From: Archangium lansingense
Lineage (GTDB): Bacteria > Myxococcota > Myxococcia > Myxococcales > Myxococcaceae
Length of the DNA stretch: 64,000 nucleotides
Reading direction: 5' to 3'
Assembly (NCBI RefSeq): GCF_026626635.1
Contig: NZ_JAPNKA010000001.1
Coordinates: 9,532,501-9,596,500 of the forward strand
A model generated the notes under the pieces. It ran no database searches, was not told where the DNA came from, and worked only from the letters and a program-made list of their open reading frames with translations. The position numbers and the translations under genes were made by a program. Positions 9,001 to 15,390 of this stretch are shown piece by piece; the stretch's first letter is position 1, and the number at the start of each line of letters is the position of its first letter.

Positions 9001-9376
9001 GATCAGTGCCCGCTGGGGCTTCGGCTTCTCACTGGCTTTTGGTAGGGACCCGCAGACCAATCGGCCCTTCTTCTCTGGGAAAATCGGACCAGGTATCGGA
9101 TTTGGATTCCAAGCCGATCCAGCGGGTAGCCGGCCTGGGGGAGACACTGGAGACCCGAGCAGGCACGGCGTCTCGATTGGCCTCTACGCAGAGGCTGGGT
9201 TTCAGTGGGGATTCTTGAGCGCAAAGTACGAAGTCAACTGTGGCCGCAGTCTCCACTACCTTCATGACAGTGAAGCCTATGGGACTCGCTTTCCCCCTGA
9301 ACCCAAATGGACTGTAGGAGGCCCATGGGGGTTCCGACCAGGTGCCTCCGCCGGAATCGAGTGGGCCATCTTCTAA
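3032..9376 (+). CDS. Rhs/YD-repeat (teneurin-like) lipoprotein with NHL repeats and variable C-terminal tip
   Basis: A 2114-residue cell-surface protein. Residues 1-24 are a lipoprotein signal with lipobox LAAC (Cys24) followed by a Pro-rich tether. Residues about 40-235 carry two bacterial Ig-like repeats, about 265-340 a carboxypeptidase-regulatory-like domain, and about 600-780 a beta-rich region. Five NHL-type repeats occupy about 790-1100, each marked by GDGGPATQA and DGSLYI. Residues about 1110-1945 are Rhs/YD repeats (YDxxGRL, YDANGN). The Rhs core end is YDPVTGRWTAKDPIGL (1948-1963) and FDPLGL (1981-1986). The 128-residue tail after FDPLGL (1987-2114) is Gly/Phe-rich and unrecognised. 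Known Rhs proteins form a shell round a C-terminal cargo. The Lol-type lipid anchor and NHL propeller suggest a surface-bound version. ATG at 3032 is the only start that gives the signal. No immunity gene follows: the next gene converges. Confidence 0.9.
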   Translation: MNQSAWRYLSATWATVGMLWLAACGGSSTPPPPGPGPGQDTEPPALVLKSPAQGSISNQASQRVELEYTDASGIDPSRVKLRVNGEEVKASLSLSATGATGEITLAEGNHTLVAQVADTAGNEAQAQTGFMVDRTAPALSFSNWAEGATLQGTTQTLMLTYADGLSGVVPSTFQLLANGQELSSQLTVEESAVRGSVSLATGLTTLVARVQDKAGNEARSMLRVTVLPELEGTITPLDDTVVVPLAESIAFLHTGPGAIQVGVAPGTINPKRVAVLRGQVKERDGSPLAGVKVSVKDHPEYGHTFTRENGMFDLAVNGGVLLTLEYEKAGLLPAQRQVHAPWQDYAWLPEVVLIALDSQVTAIALDGSSTQVQVARGSPVTDSDGTRQATVLFPPSTLASLVMPDGSTQPLTTLNVRATEYTVGAAGPRMMPGELPPSSGYTYAVELSVDEALQAGARGVRFSQPLPVYVDNFLGFPVGGLVPAGWYDREKAAWVPSENGRVVKVLGIQDGLALLDTNGDEAADDASQLAALGVTDAERARLAQLYPAGHTVWRVPMNHFTPWDFNWPVTPPDDAQAPNPPEPRGNDDKDKQTKICGSIIGAQNQTLGERVKLAGTPFSLHYQSARVPGRAQNKLHIPLSGASVPASLKRISLTIQLEGRQFHYNFPASPNLNHDFEWDGKDAYGRPLQGSRLASIDIGYVYGVVYKTPAEFASSFAAFGGTPITGDRSTSEVTLHQRRQARLEVPDSRVFRLAGWTLSEHHAYDPVGRILRRGDGSWRSAQGITPVISTLYESPAGSSPDDIEWGSDGTPYILVNNSVLKLNSGGTTTPIAGKIQHYGFSGDGGPATQALFASPRRIALGPDGSIYIADLENHRVRRVSPSGIVATVAGCGSSCPQGDGGPATQAFISAPSDIALDVDGSLYIVDADNHVVRKVSPSGIITTVAGSGIAGFAGDGGLATQARLSSPTDIALGLDGSLYILDTSNFRIRKISPNGIITTVAGNGTNNHSGDGGPATGAAINALYGIALSTDGSLYIANGARIRKVSPSGIITTVAGKSGLFRDGDGGPPTQTSLGGYLNGVAVSPEGFFYIVSDYDIRKVSPPLPGFEGTASLIPSEDGSELYQFDAAGRHLTTRNARTGGLIYTFSYSRGLLTQIQDGNGNTTRIERDTTGNASAIVAPDGQRTVLTLDVNGWLASLANSAGETHRMQYTASGLLTRFTNPRNHSSTLQYDSSGMLLQDANAANGSWSFTRTPQALGRLVTQTSAEGRTNTYQIENLVTGDERRTDTASDGTTTTELISGDGVLTQTGRDGTIVTNTQGPDPRFGMQAPLDSKTQVRLPSGLTFSAATTRQVSLADPYDPLSLTQETTTFTLNGREFSTVYTSATRQYTATTPENRTSTYRVDAQGRPTLIQRPGVAALNYQYDARGRLTTVTQGPGADARALTLTYGTDGYVQSVTDAANQQVLYLRDGVGRVTQATLPDNRVLRLGHDANGNVTSLTPPGRPAHTFTYSPVDLQSGYDPPPVGLPQAGTNYQYNLDQQLTSVARPDGVTVTLGYQSNGRMASMTPSANGEVITYGYHATTGRLSSIATPTVTLGYTFDGFLLKQESYSGILSGTISRTYDNNFRVTGVAVNGTNVALAYDRDSLLTRVGTLTLSRDAATGFITGTTLGNVATTQGYNGFGELADFTATVSGSSQFSYTLGYDKLGRIATRAETIAGTPTTQEYGYDLAGRLATVTQNGVVVRQYGYDANGNRTHLNGALIGSYDAQDRLLTYGAAAYEHGANGERLRKTEGTQVTQYRYDVFGNLKQVVLPDGTQLEYLTDGLHRRVGKKVNGTVTQKFLYQDLLKLVAELDASNNVVSRFHYGTAVNVPEYMTKGGVTYRLITDHLGSVRLVINTATGAIAQRLDYDEWGDVTSDTSPGFQPFGFAGGLQDNHTRLVRFGARDYDPVTGRWTAKDPIGLQGGWNTFSYVENEPLTRFDPLGLWSWEISARWGFGFSLAFGRDPQTNRPFFSGKIGPGIGFGFQADPAGSRPGGDTGDPSRHGVSIGLYAEAGFQWGFLSAKYEVNCGRSLHYLHDSEAYGTRFPPEPKWTVGGPWGFRPGASAGIEWAIF
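5545..6250 (+). repeat. NHL-repeat coding tandem, about 168-bp period
   Basis: Five copies of a GGGCGATGG(A/C)GG-containing unit begin near 5551, 5721, 5890, 6058 and 6225, spaced about 168 bp (56 codons). They encode successive NHL blades of the Rhs protein. The high nucleotide identity between neighbouring copies makes copy-number change by recombination possible. Confidence 0.8.
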
Positions 9377-9870
9377 AACAGCAACCTGTACAGATACACC
9401 GAGGGTATCGCAGGGCCGAACCCGACCTTCTCATAGGCGCGCCGGGCCGGGGCATGGCTGGGGTCCCCGCCCGTGCCCACCGTGGCCACCTTCATGCCGG
9501 CGCTCTTCATCCGCTCCAAGACGAATTCGTACATGGCGGCGCCGATGCCCTGGCGGGCGTGCTCCGGATGCATGGCGTTCAGGCCGATCTCGCCGATCTG
9601 CTTCTTCTCATCGAGCGAGTACGTGACGAAGCCCACGACCTCATCGCCGACCGTGGCCACGAAAACCTGGTGCACTGAACCCGTGCCACACAGCGTCTCG
9701 AGCAGCTGGGACTGCTCCGCGTCCGCGTCGGCAAAGGCCCTCTTGCCGATCTCCTCACCGACGATGTCACGAAAGGATTGGAAGACCGGCTCGAAGGCGA
9801 GCCGCCTGATCTCCTGCATGGCCGGTAGGTCGGCCGGCTGGAATGGACGAATGTCGAACGGCTGGGCCAT
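9373..9870 (-). CDS. GNAT family N-acetyltransferase
   Basis: A 165-residue acetyl-CoA-dependent acyltransferase. The ATG at 9870 (MAQPFDIRPFQPADLP) is preferred over an upstream in-frame start because GGGAGG stands 7 nt before it. The fold signature is complete: beta4 region EIGLNAMHPEHARQGIG contains the pyrophosphate-binding loop (RQGIG), followed by a long helix and the GTGGDPSHAPARRAYEKVGF motif typical of the C-terminal half. The substrate cannot be predicted. Its stop codon overlaps that of the Rhs gene by 3 bp in convergent orientation, so the two transcripts overlap and no terminator separates them. Confidence 0.88.
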   Translation of the reverse strand: MAQPFDIRPFQPADLPAMQEIRRLAFEPVFQSFRDIVGEEIGKRAFADADAEQSQLLETLCGTGSVHQVFVATVGDEVVGFVTYSLDEKKQIGEIGLNAMHPEHARQGIGAAMYEFVLERMKSAGMKVATVGTGGDPSHAPARRAYEKVGFGPAIPSVYLYRLLF

Positions 9871-10066
9871 GCGAACCTCCCATCTGGCGGAGCCCACCAC
9901 GAGCAGCGGAACCTACACCGGCAGGGGTTCGGCTCGTGAAGCACGGGTTCAGTAAGGCCGGACGGTATGTCGGCTCTGCGACTTCATGTTTGTCCTTCGT
10001 CGAGCGCGTGGACCGGGGCTTGAGCAGGGCGGCGAGGTGTACCTGCCCTCGCCGCACCCTTGCCGC

Positions 10067-10255
10067 TCAGCCGGAGCCATGCGGCGGGATTGCGAGAGCG
10101 ATTCGGTTGAGGCGGAGCGGAGTGCGTTCCTGGATGGAGGACGCCGCCGCCGCGAGCGCAGCGCCCGCCCCCACCCACCGTGAGGAGCCCCGCGTCCCAT
10201 TGCTCAGAAACGACACCGCCGACACGGAAAAGGCGAGCGCCGCGAGGCTCAACAT
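10067..10255 (-). CDS. Possible small membrane protein downstream of a Fur-box-like site
   Basis: A 62-codon frame, MLSLAALAFSVSAVSFL at the N-terminus and a second hydrophobic stretch RWVGAGAALAAAASSI, consistent with a two-helix membrane peptide. CGGAGAG lies just upstream of the ATG. A Fur-box-like palindrome lies about 80 bp upstream in the correct orientation. Several overlapping frames exist on both strands here, so the call is tentative. No family recognised. Confidence 0.35.
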   Translation of the reverse strand: MLSLAALAFSVSAVSFLSNGTRGSSRWVGAGAALAAAASSIQERTPLRLNRIALAIPPHGSG

Positions 10256-10335
10256 CGCCGCTCTCCGTGCAGGGGCGCACCGCCACTGTCACGGCTCTTC
10301 GGGTCGCGCGTTGGATGCGCCGCTCGCCAGAACAT

Positions 10336-10354
10336 GAGAATGATTTGCATTTTC
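10336..10354. promoter_or_regulatory. Fur-box-like palindrome
   Basis: GAGAATGATTTGCATTTTC matches the 19-bp Fur consensus GATAATGATAATCATTATC at 14 positions and is a local AT-rich island in GC-rich DNA. It lies between the end of the M16-like gene and the small minus-strand membrane ORF, the only gene it could control from a promoter position. Confidence 0.4.
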
Positions 10355-10436
10355 ACCCGAAGGTGTACTGCCGTCAAGCCTCGGATGTGAACGGTGGCCG
10401 GACGCAACTACTGCTTGAGGCTCAACACCCCGCGCC

Positions 10437-11909
10437 TCAAGGAAGAATCAACAACGTCCGCACCCGCTCGGCGCGGACGTATAGACGCAGGTAGGGCGAC
10501 AACTCCTCGGAGGTAAGCACCCGGTTGACCTGCTCCTCCCGGAGGCGAAGCATGTCCGCCCGCCCGGTGGAGCGGAGTACCCGTGCGATGTTCATGGGCG
10601 AGGTCATGAGTGACTGCCGGTGAAGATCCTGCATCAGGCTCGCGCGCAGTGTCTTGTTGGCGGCCAGGTTCGCTTTGGTACTGGAACCGGGTTCCGCATC
10701 CTTCATCCCCTGGGTTATCTGATCGGCGTGGCGCTCAAGCGTCGCTAGCATGCTGGGGACCAACTTCCGCGCCTCCTCCTCGCGGACATTTCTCATCAGG
10801 TCCACGAAGCAGTCGAGCACCGTCACCCCATCCAGTTCCTGGTAGTGCATCGAGAAGGACCTGCCGAGCGGATATTCGTCCCGTTTGAGATTCGCCCGCA
10901 TCCACGACTGTACGGCCTCCATCGCCACTTGCTCCTCGGCGTACATCCCCGAATAGCGGCCCGGCAGCGTCAGAACGAAGTGGAGCCGCGGCACCTTCAC
11001 GGGCCCGCGCACGACCTGCATAGGTGCTCCCCCGGGTACGTCCTCGGGCATGGGGGGCGGAATGCGCTCCGCGGGAGGAATTCGCGCCTCGGAGCCCAGG
11101 CCTGCGAGACCGGCGAAGGCGCTGGCCACCTCGAACTTCGTATCCGCCAGCGGCAGGGGGCTGGACACCACCAGCACCGCATGGGCCGGGGTGTAGTTCG
11201 CCTTCACGAAGGCGCGCACGTCTTCCAAGGTGACCTTCTCGAGCGACTCAGGCGTCCCTCCCACGGGGCGGCCGTAGGCATGGCCCTCCAGCAGCTTCTC
11301 ATGGAGCCATCGCTGGGCAGGTCCGTTGTCCGATCTCTCGTAACGCGCCCACAGGTCGTCCACCTGTCGCGCGCGCACCCGCTGGAAATCCTCCTCGGTG
11401 ACGTGCGCAAGGGGATCCAACATCCGCTGGGCCTCCAGCCCCACCACGGTGGCGAAGCGCGCCGGCGCCAGGGTGACCCACAGCTCCGTGTCGTCATGAG
11501 TCACCACGTTGTTCGTCGTCGCGTCCACGGCCGCGAGCCGTGCCTCCAGCGTCTGGGCACTGGCCCCGCCGTGTCGCGCCATCCGCGTGAGGCGGGCGGC
11601 CAGCTCGGCCAGTCCCGCCTTTCCGGCGGGCTCGTCCGTGGCCCCGACGCGATAGGATACGTACATCGACACCTCGTGCGCCTTGGGGTCCTCCCGCACC
11701 ACCAGCCGCATTCCCTTTGGGTAGACCGCGGTCGAGACCTTCGCGGCGGCGACGGGATTGAGACCCCGAGCGGCGAAGCGAACAGGCCTCGCGGCGGTGG
11801 TCGGCGCTGTCGCGCAGCCCTGCATGAAGAGGCAGGGCAGCAGGAGCAGGCCGAGCAGACGGACCGTGCCCATGAGCAATCGGGGGAGATGCAAAGAGAG
11901 AGACGACAC
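10437..11909 (-). CDS. M16 peptidase-like lipoprotein lacking the zinc motif
   Basis: A 490-residue protein exported by a lipoprotein-like signal (LLGLLLLPCLFMQGC, lipobox atypical with Met at -3). I chose the GTG at 11909 because GGAGG lies 8 nt upstream; an internal ATG at 11873 has none. The two-lobed pitrilysin/insulinase fold is visible: lobe one (PKGMRLVVREDPKAHEVSMYVSYRVGATDEPAGKAGLAELAARL) and LEKVTLEDVRAFVKANYTPAHAVLVV, lobe two with FVLTLPGRYSGMYAEEQVAMEAVQSWM. In active M16 enzymes the helix after GAxDE...GLA carries HxxEH; here it reads ELAAR, so no zinc can bind. It resembles the inactive partner subunit of heterodimeric M16 proteases, but no active partner gene is adjacent. Confidence 0.8.
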   Translation of the reverse strand: MSSLSLHLPRLLMGTVRLLGLLLLPCLFMQGCATAPTTAARPVRFAARGLNPVAAAKVSTAVYPKGMRLVVREDPKAHEVSMYVSYRVGATDEPAGKAGLAELAARLTRMARHGGASAQTLEARLAAVDATTNNVVTHDDTELWVTLAPARFATVVGLEAQRMLDPLAHVTEEDFQRVRARQVDDLWARYERSDNGPAQRWLHEKLLEGHAYGRPVGGTPESLEKVTLEDVRAFVKANYTPAHAVLVVSSPLPLADTKFEVASAFAGLAGLGSEARIPPAERIPPPMPEDVPGGAPMQVVRGPVKVPRLHFVLTLPGRYSGMYAEEQVAMEAVQSWMRANLKRDEYPLGRSFSMHYQELDGVTVLDCFVDLMRNVREEEARKLVPSMLATLERHADQITQGMKDAEPGSSTKANLAANKTLRASLMQDLHRQSLMTSPMNIARVLRSTGRADMLRLREEQVNRVLTSEELSPYLRLYVRAERVRTLLILP

Positions 11910-12431
11910 GTACGAAGCCTCCGTGGACGCGGTTGCCCGCGTAGGGGCTGCACAGTCGCGCGCTCTGGCAGAGGGGCGCAATCCCTTTCGTCAACAAACA
12001 TGGACGACGCATCCAGCACGCTAGCGAGGGGCGCGGAACCGCACCTGGAAGGCCCCCTCATTCACTTGAGCAAACTCTGCTCAAGGACTCTTCTCGCGAC
12101 CACCCTTGATGCAATCCAATTAACCCTGGACTGCCATCCTGCTTCTCATGTCGCGCCGCATCCTCGAAGGAATCGAACTGGACGAGCGACCGACTGAAGG
12201 AATTGCCGTCGCCCGTGCCGTCGAGCAGTCCGTTGCGGTGGGAGGCAACCCCCTGGCATGCGACGGGGGCAACATTCACGCTCCCGTCAACGAGGGAGAA
12301 GCGGGCTCGAGCCCGAGGACCGTCTCACTCGCGGTCGAGACCCCATGGTGCTTCCTGATTCGGGCCGTGTCCTGCATGCATAGGTTTACCAGGAAGGAGA
12401 GTTGCCGAGAGGCCCCGGAAGGGGGGGATGC
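11910..12431. other. Intergenic region between divergent genes
   Basis: 522 bp separating the M16-like gene from the sensor kinase. Frames on both strands exist here but show no family signature or convincing ribosome-binding site, and I do not call them. It should contain the promoters of both flanking transcripts. A relatively AT-rich segment at about 12105-12150 is the likeliest promoter site; no clear -35/-10 pair was fixed. Confidence 0.4.
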
Positions 12432-14687
12432 ATGCGGTCATGCCTGAGCTCGCTCGCCCAGCATCTACGCCGATTGTGGAGCGCGTATGCGGTCCTCCTC
12501 GCCTCGGTCATCTTCAGTGCGATCGCCTATCAACGTGTCGAGCAGACCGTGGATGCGGAGGCCCACACGCGGGTCGAGGCCGCCGCCGAGGAGACACAGC
12601 GCGCCCTCGACCGGCGGGTCGACCACTACCTCGGCGTCGTCTACGGGGTTCGTGGACTGTTCGTCGCCAGCCACGAGGTCTCGGCCCAGGAACTGGAAGA
12701 GCTCCTCACGTGGATGGGTACCAAGTCCCGCTACCCGGCCATGCAAGGCGTGGCCTATGCAGCGGTGTCGCCGACCAAGGTCACGGTCACCCGGGTCGGG
12801 CCTCTCGAATCCAACCGAGTGCTCCTCGGGGAGGACCTGGGCACCGACCCCATCGCGCGCGAAGCGATGCGCACGGCGGCCATGACGGGTCAACCCTTCG
12901 CCATCACCCGCTCCGGTCCCGGGTGGGAGCCAGAGGACATGGGCCTGCCCACCGTGTGGATCTTCCTCCCGGTGTACCAGGTCTCCCGAAAGCCCGGGCC
13001 CTCCGGGGTCTTGCACCCGGAAAGCGCCCCCGTGGTCGGGTTCGTGGTGGGAATCTTCCGCGTGGACGACCTCTTGCAGAACCTCGGACCGGTCAGCGCG
13101 GTGGTCGACTACGAGGTCTACGAGGGTCCAGCACTGGACCCCGACCACCTGCTCTATGACGACGACGGGCTTCCAGACGTCGGGCGGCAGAGCTCCGGGG
13201 AGCAGCTCGTTCGTGCGAGCACCCTGCCCATGGTCGGGCGCCCCTGGACCTTCTACTTCTCGACCCGTCCCGGATTCGAGGAGATCGGGGTGGAACGGGT
13301 CGCGTCGATCGCCATCCTGATCGGCGGCTCGCTGATGGGGGTGCTCCTCTTCGGCATCATCGCCACGCAGGTTCGTGGCCGTGTGGCGGCCGAGCGGTTG
13401 ACCGCCGAGCTGCGCAGCTCCGAACAGGCAGCTCGCCAAAGCAAGAGCATGGCGGAACAAGCCGAGCATCGGGCAGCCATGCTCGCCGAGGCCAGCCGTG
13501 TGCTCGCCTCCTCGCTCGATGACCCGGCGCGGTTGGGCGCGGTGGCACAACGGGTCGTTCCCTTCATGGCAGATGGCTGCATCATCGAGCTGGTTCAGCC
13601 AGATGGCTCGCTGGCGCCAGTGGCCTCCGCTCAGGCAGGGCCGGAAGCCCAGCGGTGGATGGCCGAATCCAGACGCTTGTATCCGCTGCGGTGGGACGGC
13701 CACAGCCTCGTTTCGACGCAGCCTTCTACCCAAGACTCCGGGGCAGCCCTGGTTGTGCCGCTCTCGGCGCGCGAGCAGCTCATCGGCGCAATGTCCTTCT
13801 TCCTGGGCCCCGGGCCGCGACAGTTCGACGCCGTCACCTGCGCGCTGGCGGAAGACCTTGCCCGCCGGGTGTCGGCCGCCGTCGACAACGGACATCTCGT
13901 GGAGGAGGCCCACGCGGCCGTGCACCTGCGCGACGATTTCCTGGTGGTCGCCGCGCACGAGCTGAAGACCCCATTGACGGCGCTGCAACTGCAGATCACG
14001 CACATGGGTCGCCTGCTCGGCAAGGGCGAGATCCTCCTGGAGCCCTTCCGCGACAAATTGGGAAAGGTCCGGCGGCACCTGGTGCGACTGACGAACCTGG
14101 TGGAGGAGTTGCTGGATGTATCCCGCATTGCCTCGGGACACTTCTTGTTCCATCTCGAGAAGATGGACCTGGGGCGACTCGGGCGAGAGGTGGTCGACCG
14201 GTTCGGCGAGCAGGCCGCGGCGAAAAGCGCGACGATCTCGGTCACGGAAGAGGGAGATCTGGTGGGAGTCTGGGATTCATTCCGGCTCGACCAGGTCCTC
14301 ACCAACCTCGTTGCCAATGCCCTCAAGTACGGGCTCGGACGGCCGATCTCGCTCTCCCTGGTGGGCGGCAAAGACACCGTCCGGGTGATGGTGCGCGACG
14401 AGGGGATCGGCATCGCGCCAGCGGACGTGTTGCGGATCTTCAACCGGTTCGAGCGCGCGGCCTCCTCGGACCATTATGGAGGCCTGGGTCTCGGCCTGTT
14501 CATCACCCGGCAGATTGTCGAGGCCCTGGGCGGGAGGATCTTCGTGAAGAGCGAGGTCGGGCTCGGCTCGACGTTTATCGTCGAGCTGCCCCGGACGGTC
14601 CCGGACTCCCCCGTCATGGCGGGGGAGCCTGAACGAAGGGCCGGGCCCATGACGTTTTCCCAGTCCAACAGCGAGCACCCGGTCTGA
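12432..14687 (+). CDS. CHASE-GAF sensor histidine kinase
   Basis: A 751-residue membrane sensor kinase. Transmembrane helix one is residues about 14-33; the periplasmic CHASE domain follows (RRVDHYLGVVYGVRGLF, RYPAMQGVAYA, GLPTVWIFLPVY); helix two is about 285-310. The cytoplasmic part has a short coiled coil, a GAF-like domain (about 350-490), HisKA with the phosphoacceptor box AAHELKTPL, and HATPase_c with N box NLVANALKYG, G1 DEGIGIAP and G2 GGLGLGLFIT. No receiver domain is attached and no response regulator is nearby. ATG at 12432 follows a G-rich ribosome-binding site; an overlapping out-of-frame ATG lies at 12428. First gene of a four-gene operon; the next start is 2 nt after its stop. 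CHASE domains bind small extracellular ligands. Confidence 0.92.
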   Translation: MRSCLSSLAQHLRRLWSAYAVLLASVIFSAIAYQRVEQTVDAEAHTRVEAAAEETQRALDRRVDHYLGVVYGVRGLFVASHEVSAQELEELLTWMGTKSRYPAMQGVAYAAVSPTKVTVTRVGPLESNRVLLGEDLGTDPIAREAMRTAAMTGQPFAITRSGPGWEPEDMGLPTVWIFLPVYQVSRKPGPSGVLHPESAPVVGFVVGIFRVDDLLQNLGPVSAVVDYEVYEGPALDPDHLLYDDDGLPDVGRQSSGEQLVRASTLPMVGRPWTFYFSTRPGFEEIGVERVASIAILIGGSLMGVLLFGIIATQVRGRVAAERLTAELRSSEQAARQSKSMAEQAEHRAAMLAEASRVLASSLDDPARLGAVAQRVVPFMADGCIIELVQPDGSLAPVASAQAGPEAQRWMAESRRLYPLRWDGHSLVSTQPSTQDSGAALVVPLSAREQLIGAMSFFLGPGPRQFDAVTCALAEDLARRVSAAVDNGHLVEEAHAAVHLRDDFLVVAAHELKTPLTALQLQITHMGRLLGKGEILLEPFRDKLGKVRRHLVRLTNLVEELLDVSRIASGHFLFHLEKMDLGRLGREVVDRFGEQAAAKSATISVTEEGDLVGVWDSFRLDQVLTNLVANALKYGLGRPISLSLVGGKDTVRVMVRDEGIGIAPADVLRIFNRFERAASSDHYGGLGLGLFITRQIVEALGGRIFVKSEVGLGSTFIVELPRTVPDSPVMAGEPERRAGPMTFSQSNSEHPV

Positions 14688-14689
14688 CC

Positions 14690-15277
14690 ATGCGCACGCT
14701 CCTCGTCCTCCTCGTACTGGTGTGCTCGCTGTCCTTGACAGCGGTAGGAGCGGAGACCGCCAAGGCGTCGGAGCAGGTCCCTCCCGACCGGCAGGCGCTG
14801 GTCATGCTGCGAGTGCTGGCCTACGACCGCAACCTGCGCGAGCGCGCGTCCGGAACCCTCACCATCGCGGTCATCAACGGGCAGTCTTCGGATGGTGCGC
14901 AGAAACAGGCCGCCATGGTCGCGGCCCTGGGCAGGGTCGCCCAAGAGTCCACCGTCTCGGGGCTCCAGGTGAAGGCGGTGGCGGTGGATTACGCTGGTCC
15001 CGGAACGCTCGAGGCACGGCTCTCGGCCGCCGGTGCCTCCGCGATCTACGTGTGTCCGGGGCTGGGCAAGGAAGCCCTCCAAGCGATCGCCGAGGCCTCG
15101 CGACGCAACTCGGTGCTCGCCTTCTCCGAGAACGAAGCGGAGGTTGGCCTGGGGGTAGGAATCGCGCTCGTGCGCCGCGGGGCGCGGGTCTCCATCATCA
15201 TCGATCGCTCCGCGGTGGCCGAGGCGGGGGCGGATCTCGCCCCCGAGCTCCTGCAGCTGTCCGAGGTGCGGGATTGA
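14690..15277 (+). CDS. YfiR/HmsC-like (DUF4154) periplasmic protein
   Basis: A 195-residue exported protein with signal peptide MRTLLVLLVLVCSLSLTAVGA. The mature part fits DUF4154/YfiR: LVMLRVLAYDRNL near the start, LTIAVINGQSS, a Rossmann-like alternation to AIYVCPGLG, and the end VLAFSENEAEVGLGVGIALVRRGARVSIIID. In Pseudomonas YfiR is a redox-sensitive repressor of a diguanylate cyclase; in other phyla family members sit with TonB receptors and sensor kinases, as here. It starts 2 nt after the kinase stop codon, so the two are translationally linked. It probably relays an envelope signal to the kinase; the partner is inferred from position only. Confidence 0.82.
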   Translation: MRTLLVLLVLVCSLSLTAVGAETAKASEQVPPDRQALVMLRVLAYDRNLRERASGTLTIAVINGQSSDGAQKQAAMVAALGRVAQESTVSGLQVKAVAVDYAGPGTLEARLSAAGASAIYVCPGLGKEALQAIAEASRRNSVLAFSENEAEVGLGVGIALVRRGARVSIIIDRSAVAEAGADLAPELLQLSEVRD

Positions 15278-15390
15278 ACGGCGCCGTCCTCCGACCCGAG
15301 GGCGGATTGCTGTTCCCATGAAGTCGCCACACCCTGTCCCAGGTGCGCGGGCTTCCCACCCGAGGGGGGCGGTGCAGGGAGGCGGGAACG

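Noticed and set aside
12148..12447. 99-codon + frame before the CHASE kinase
   Set aside because: No family, no ribosome-binding site, and it overlaps the kinase start.
12465..14153. A 562-codon frame opposite the CHASE kinase
   Set aside because: Shadow of the kinase; no motif of its own.
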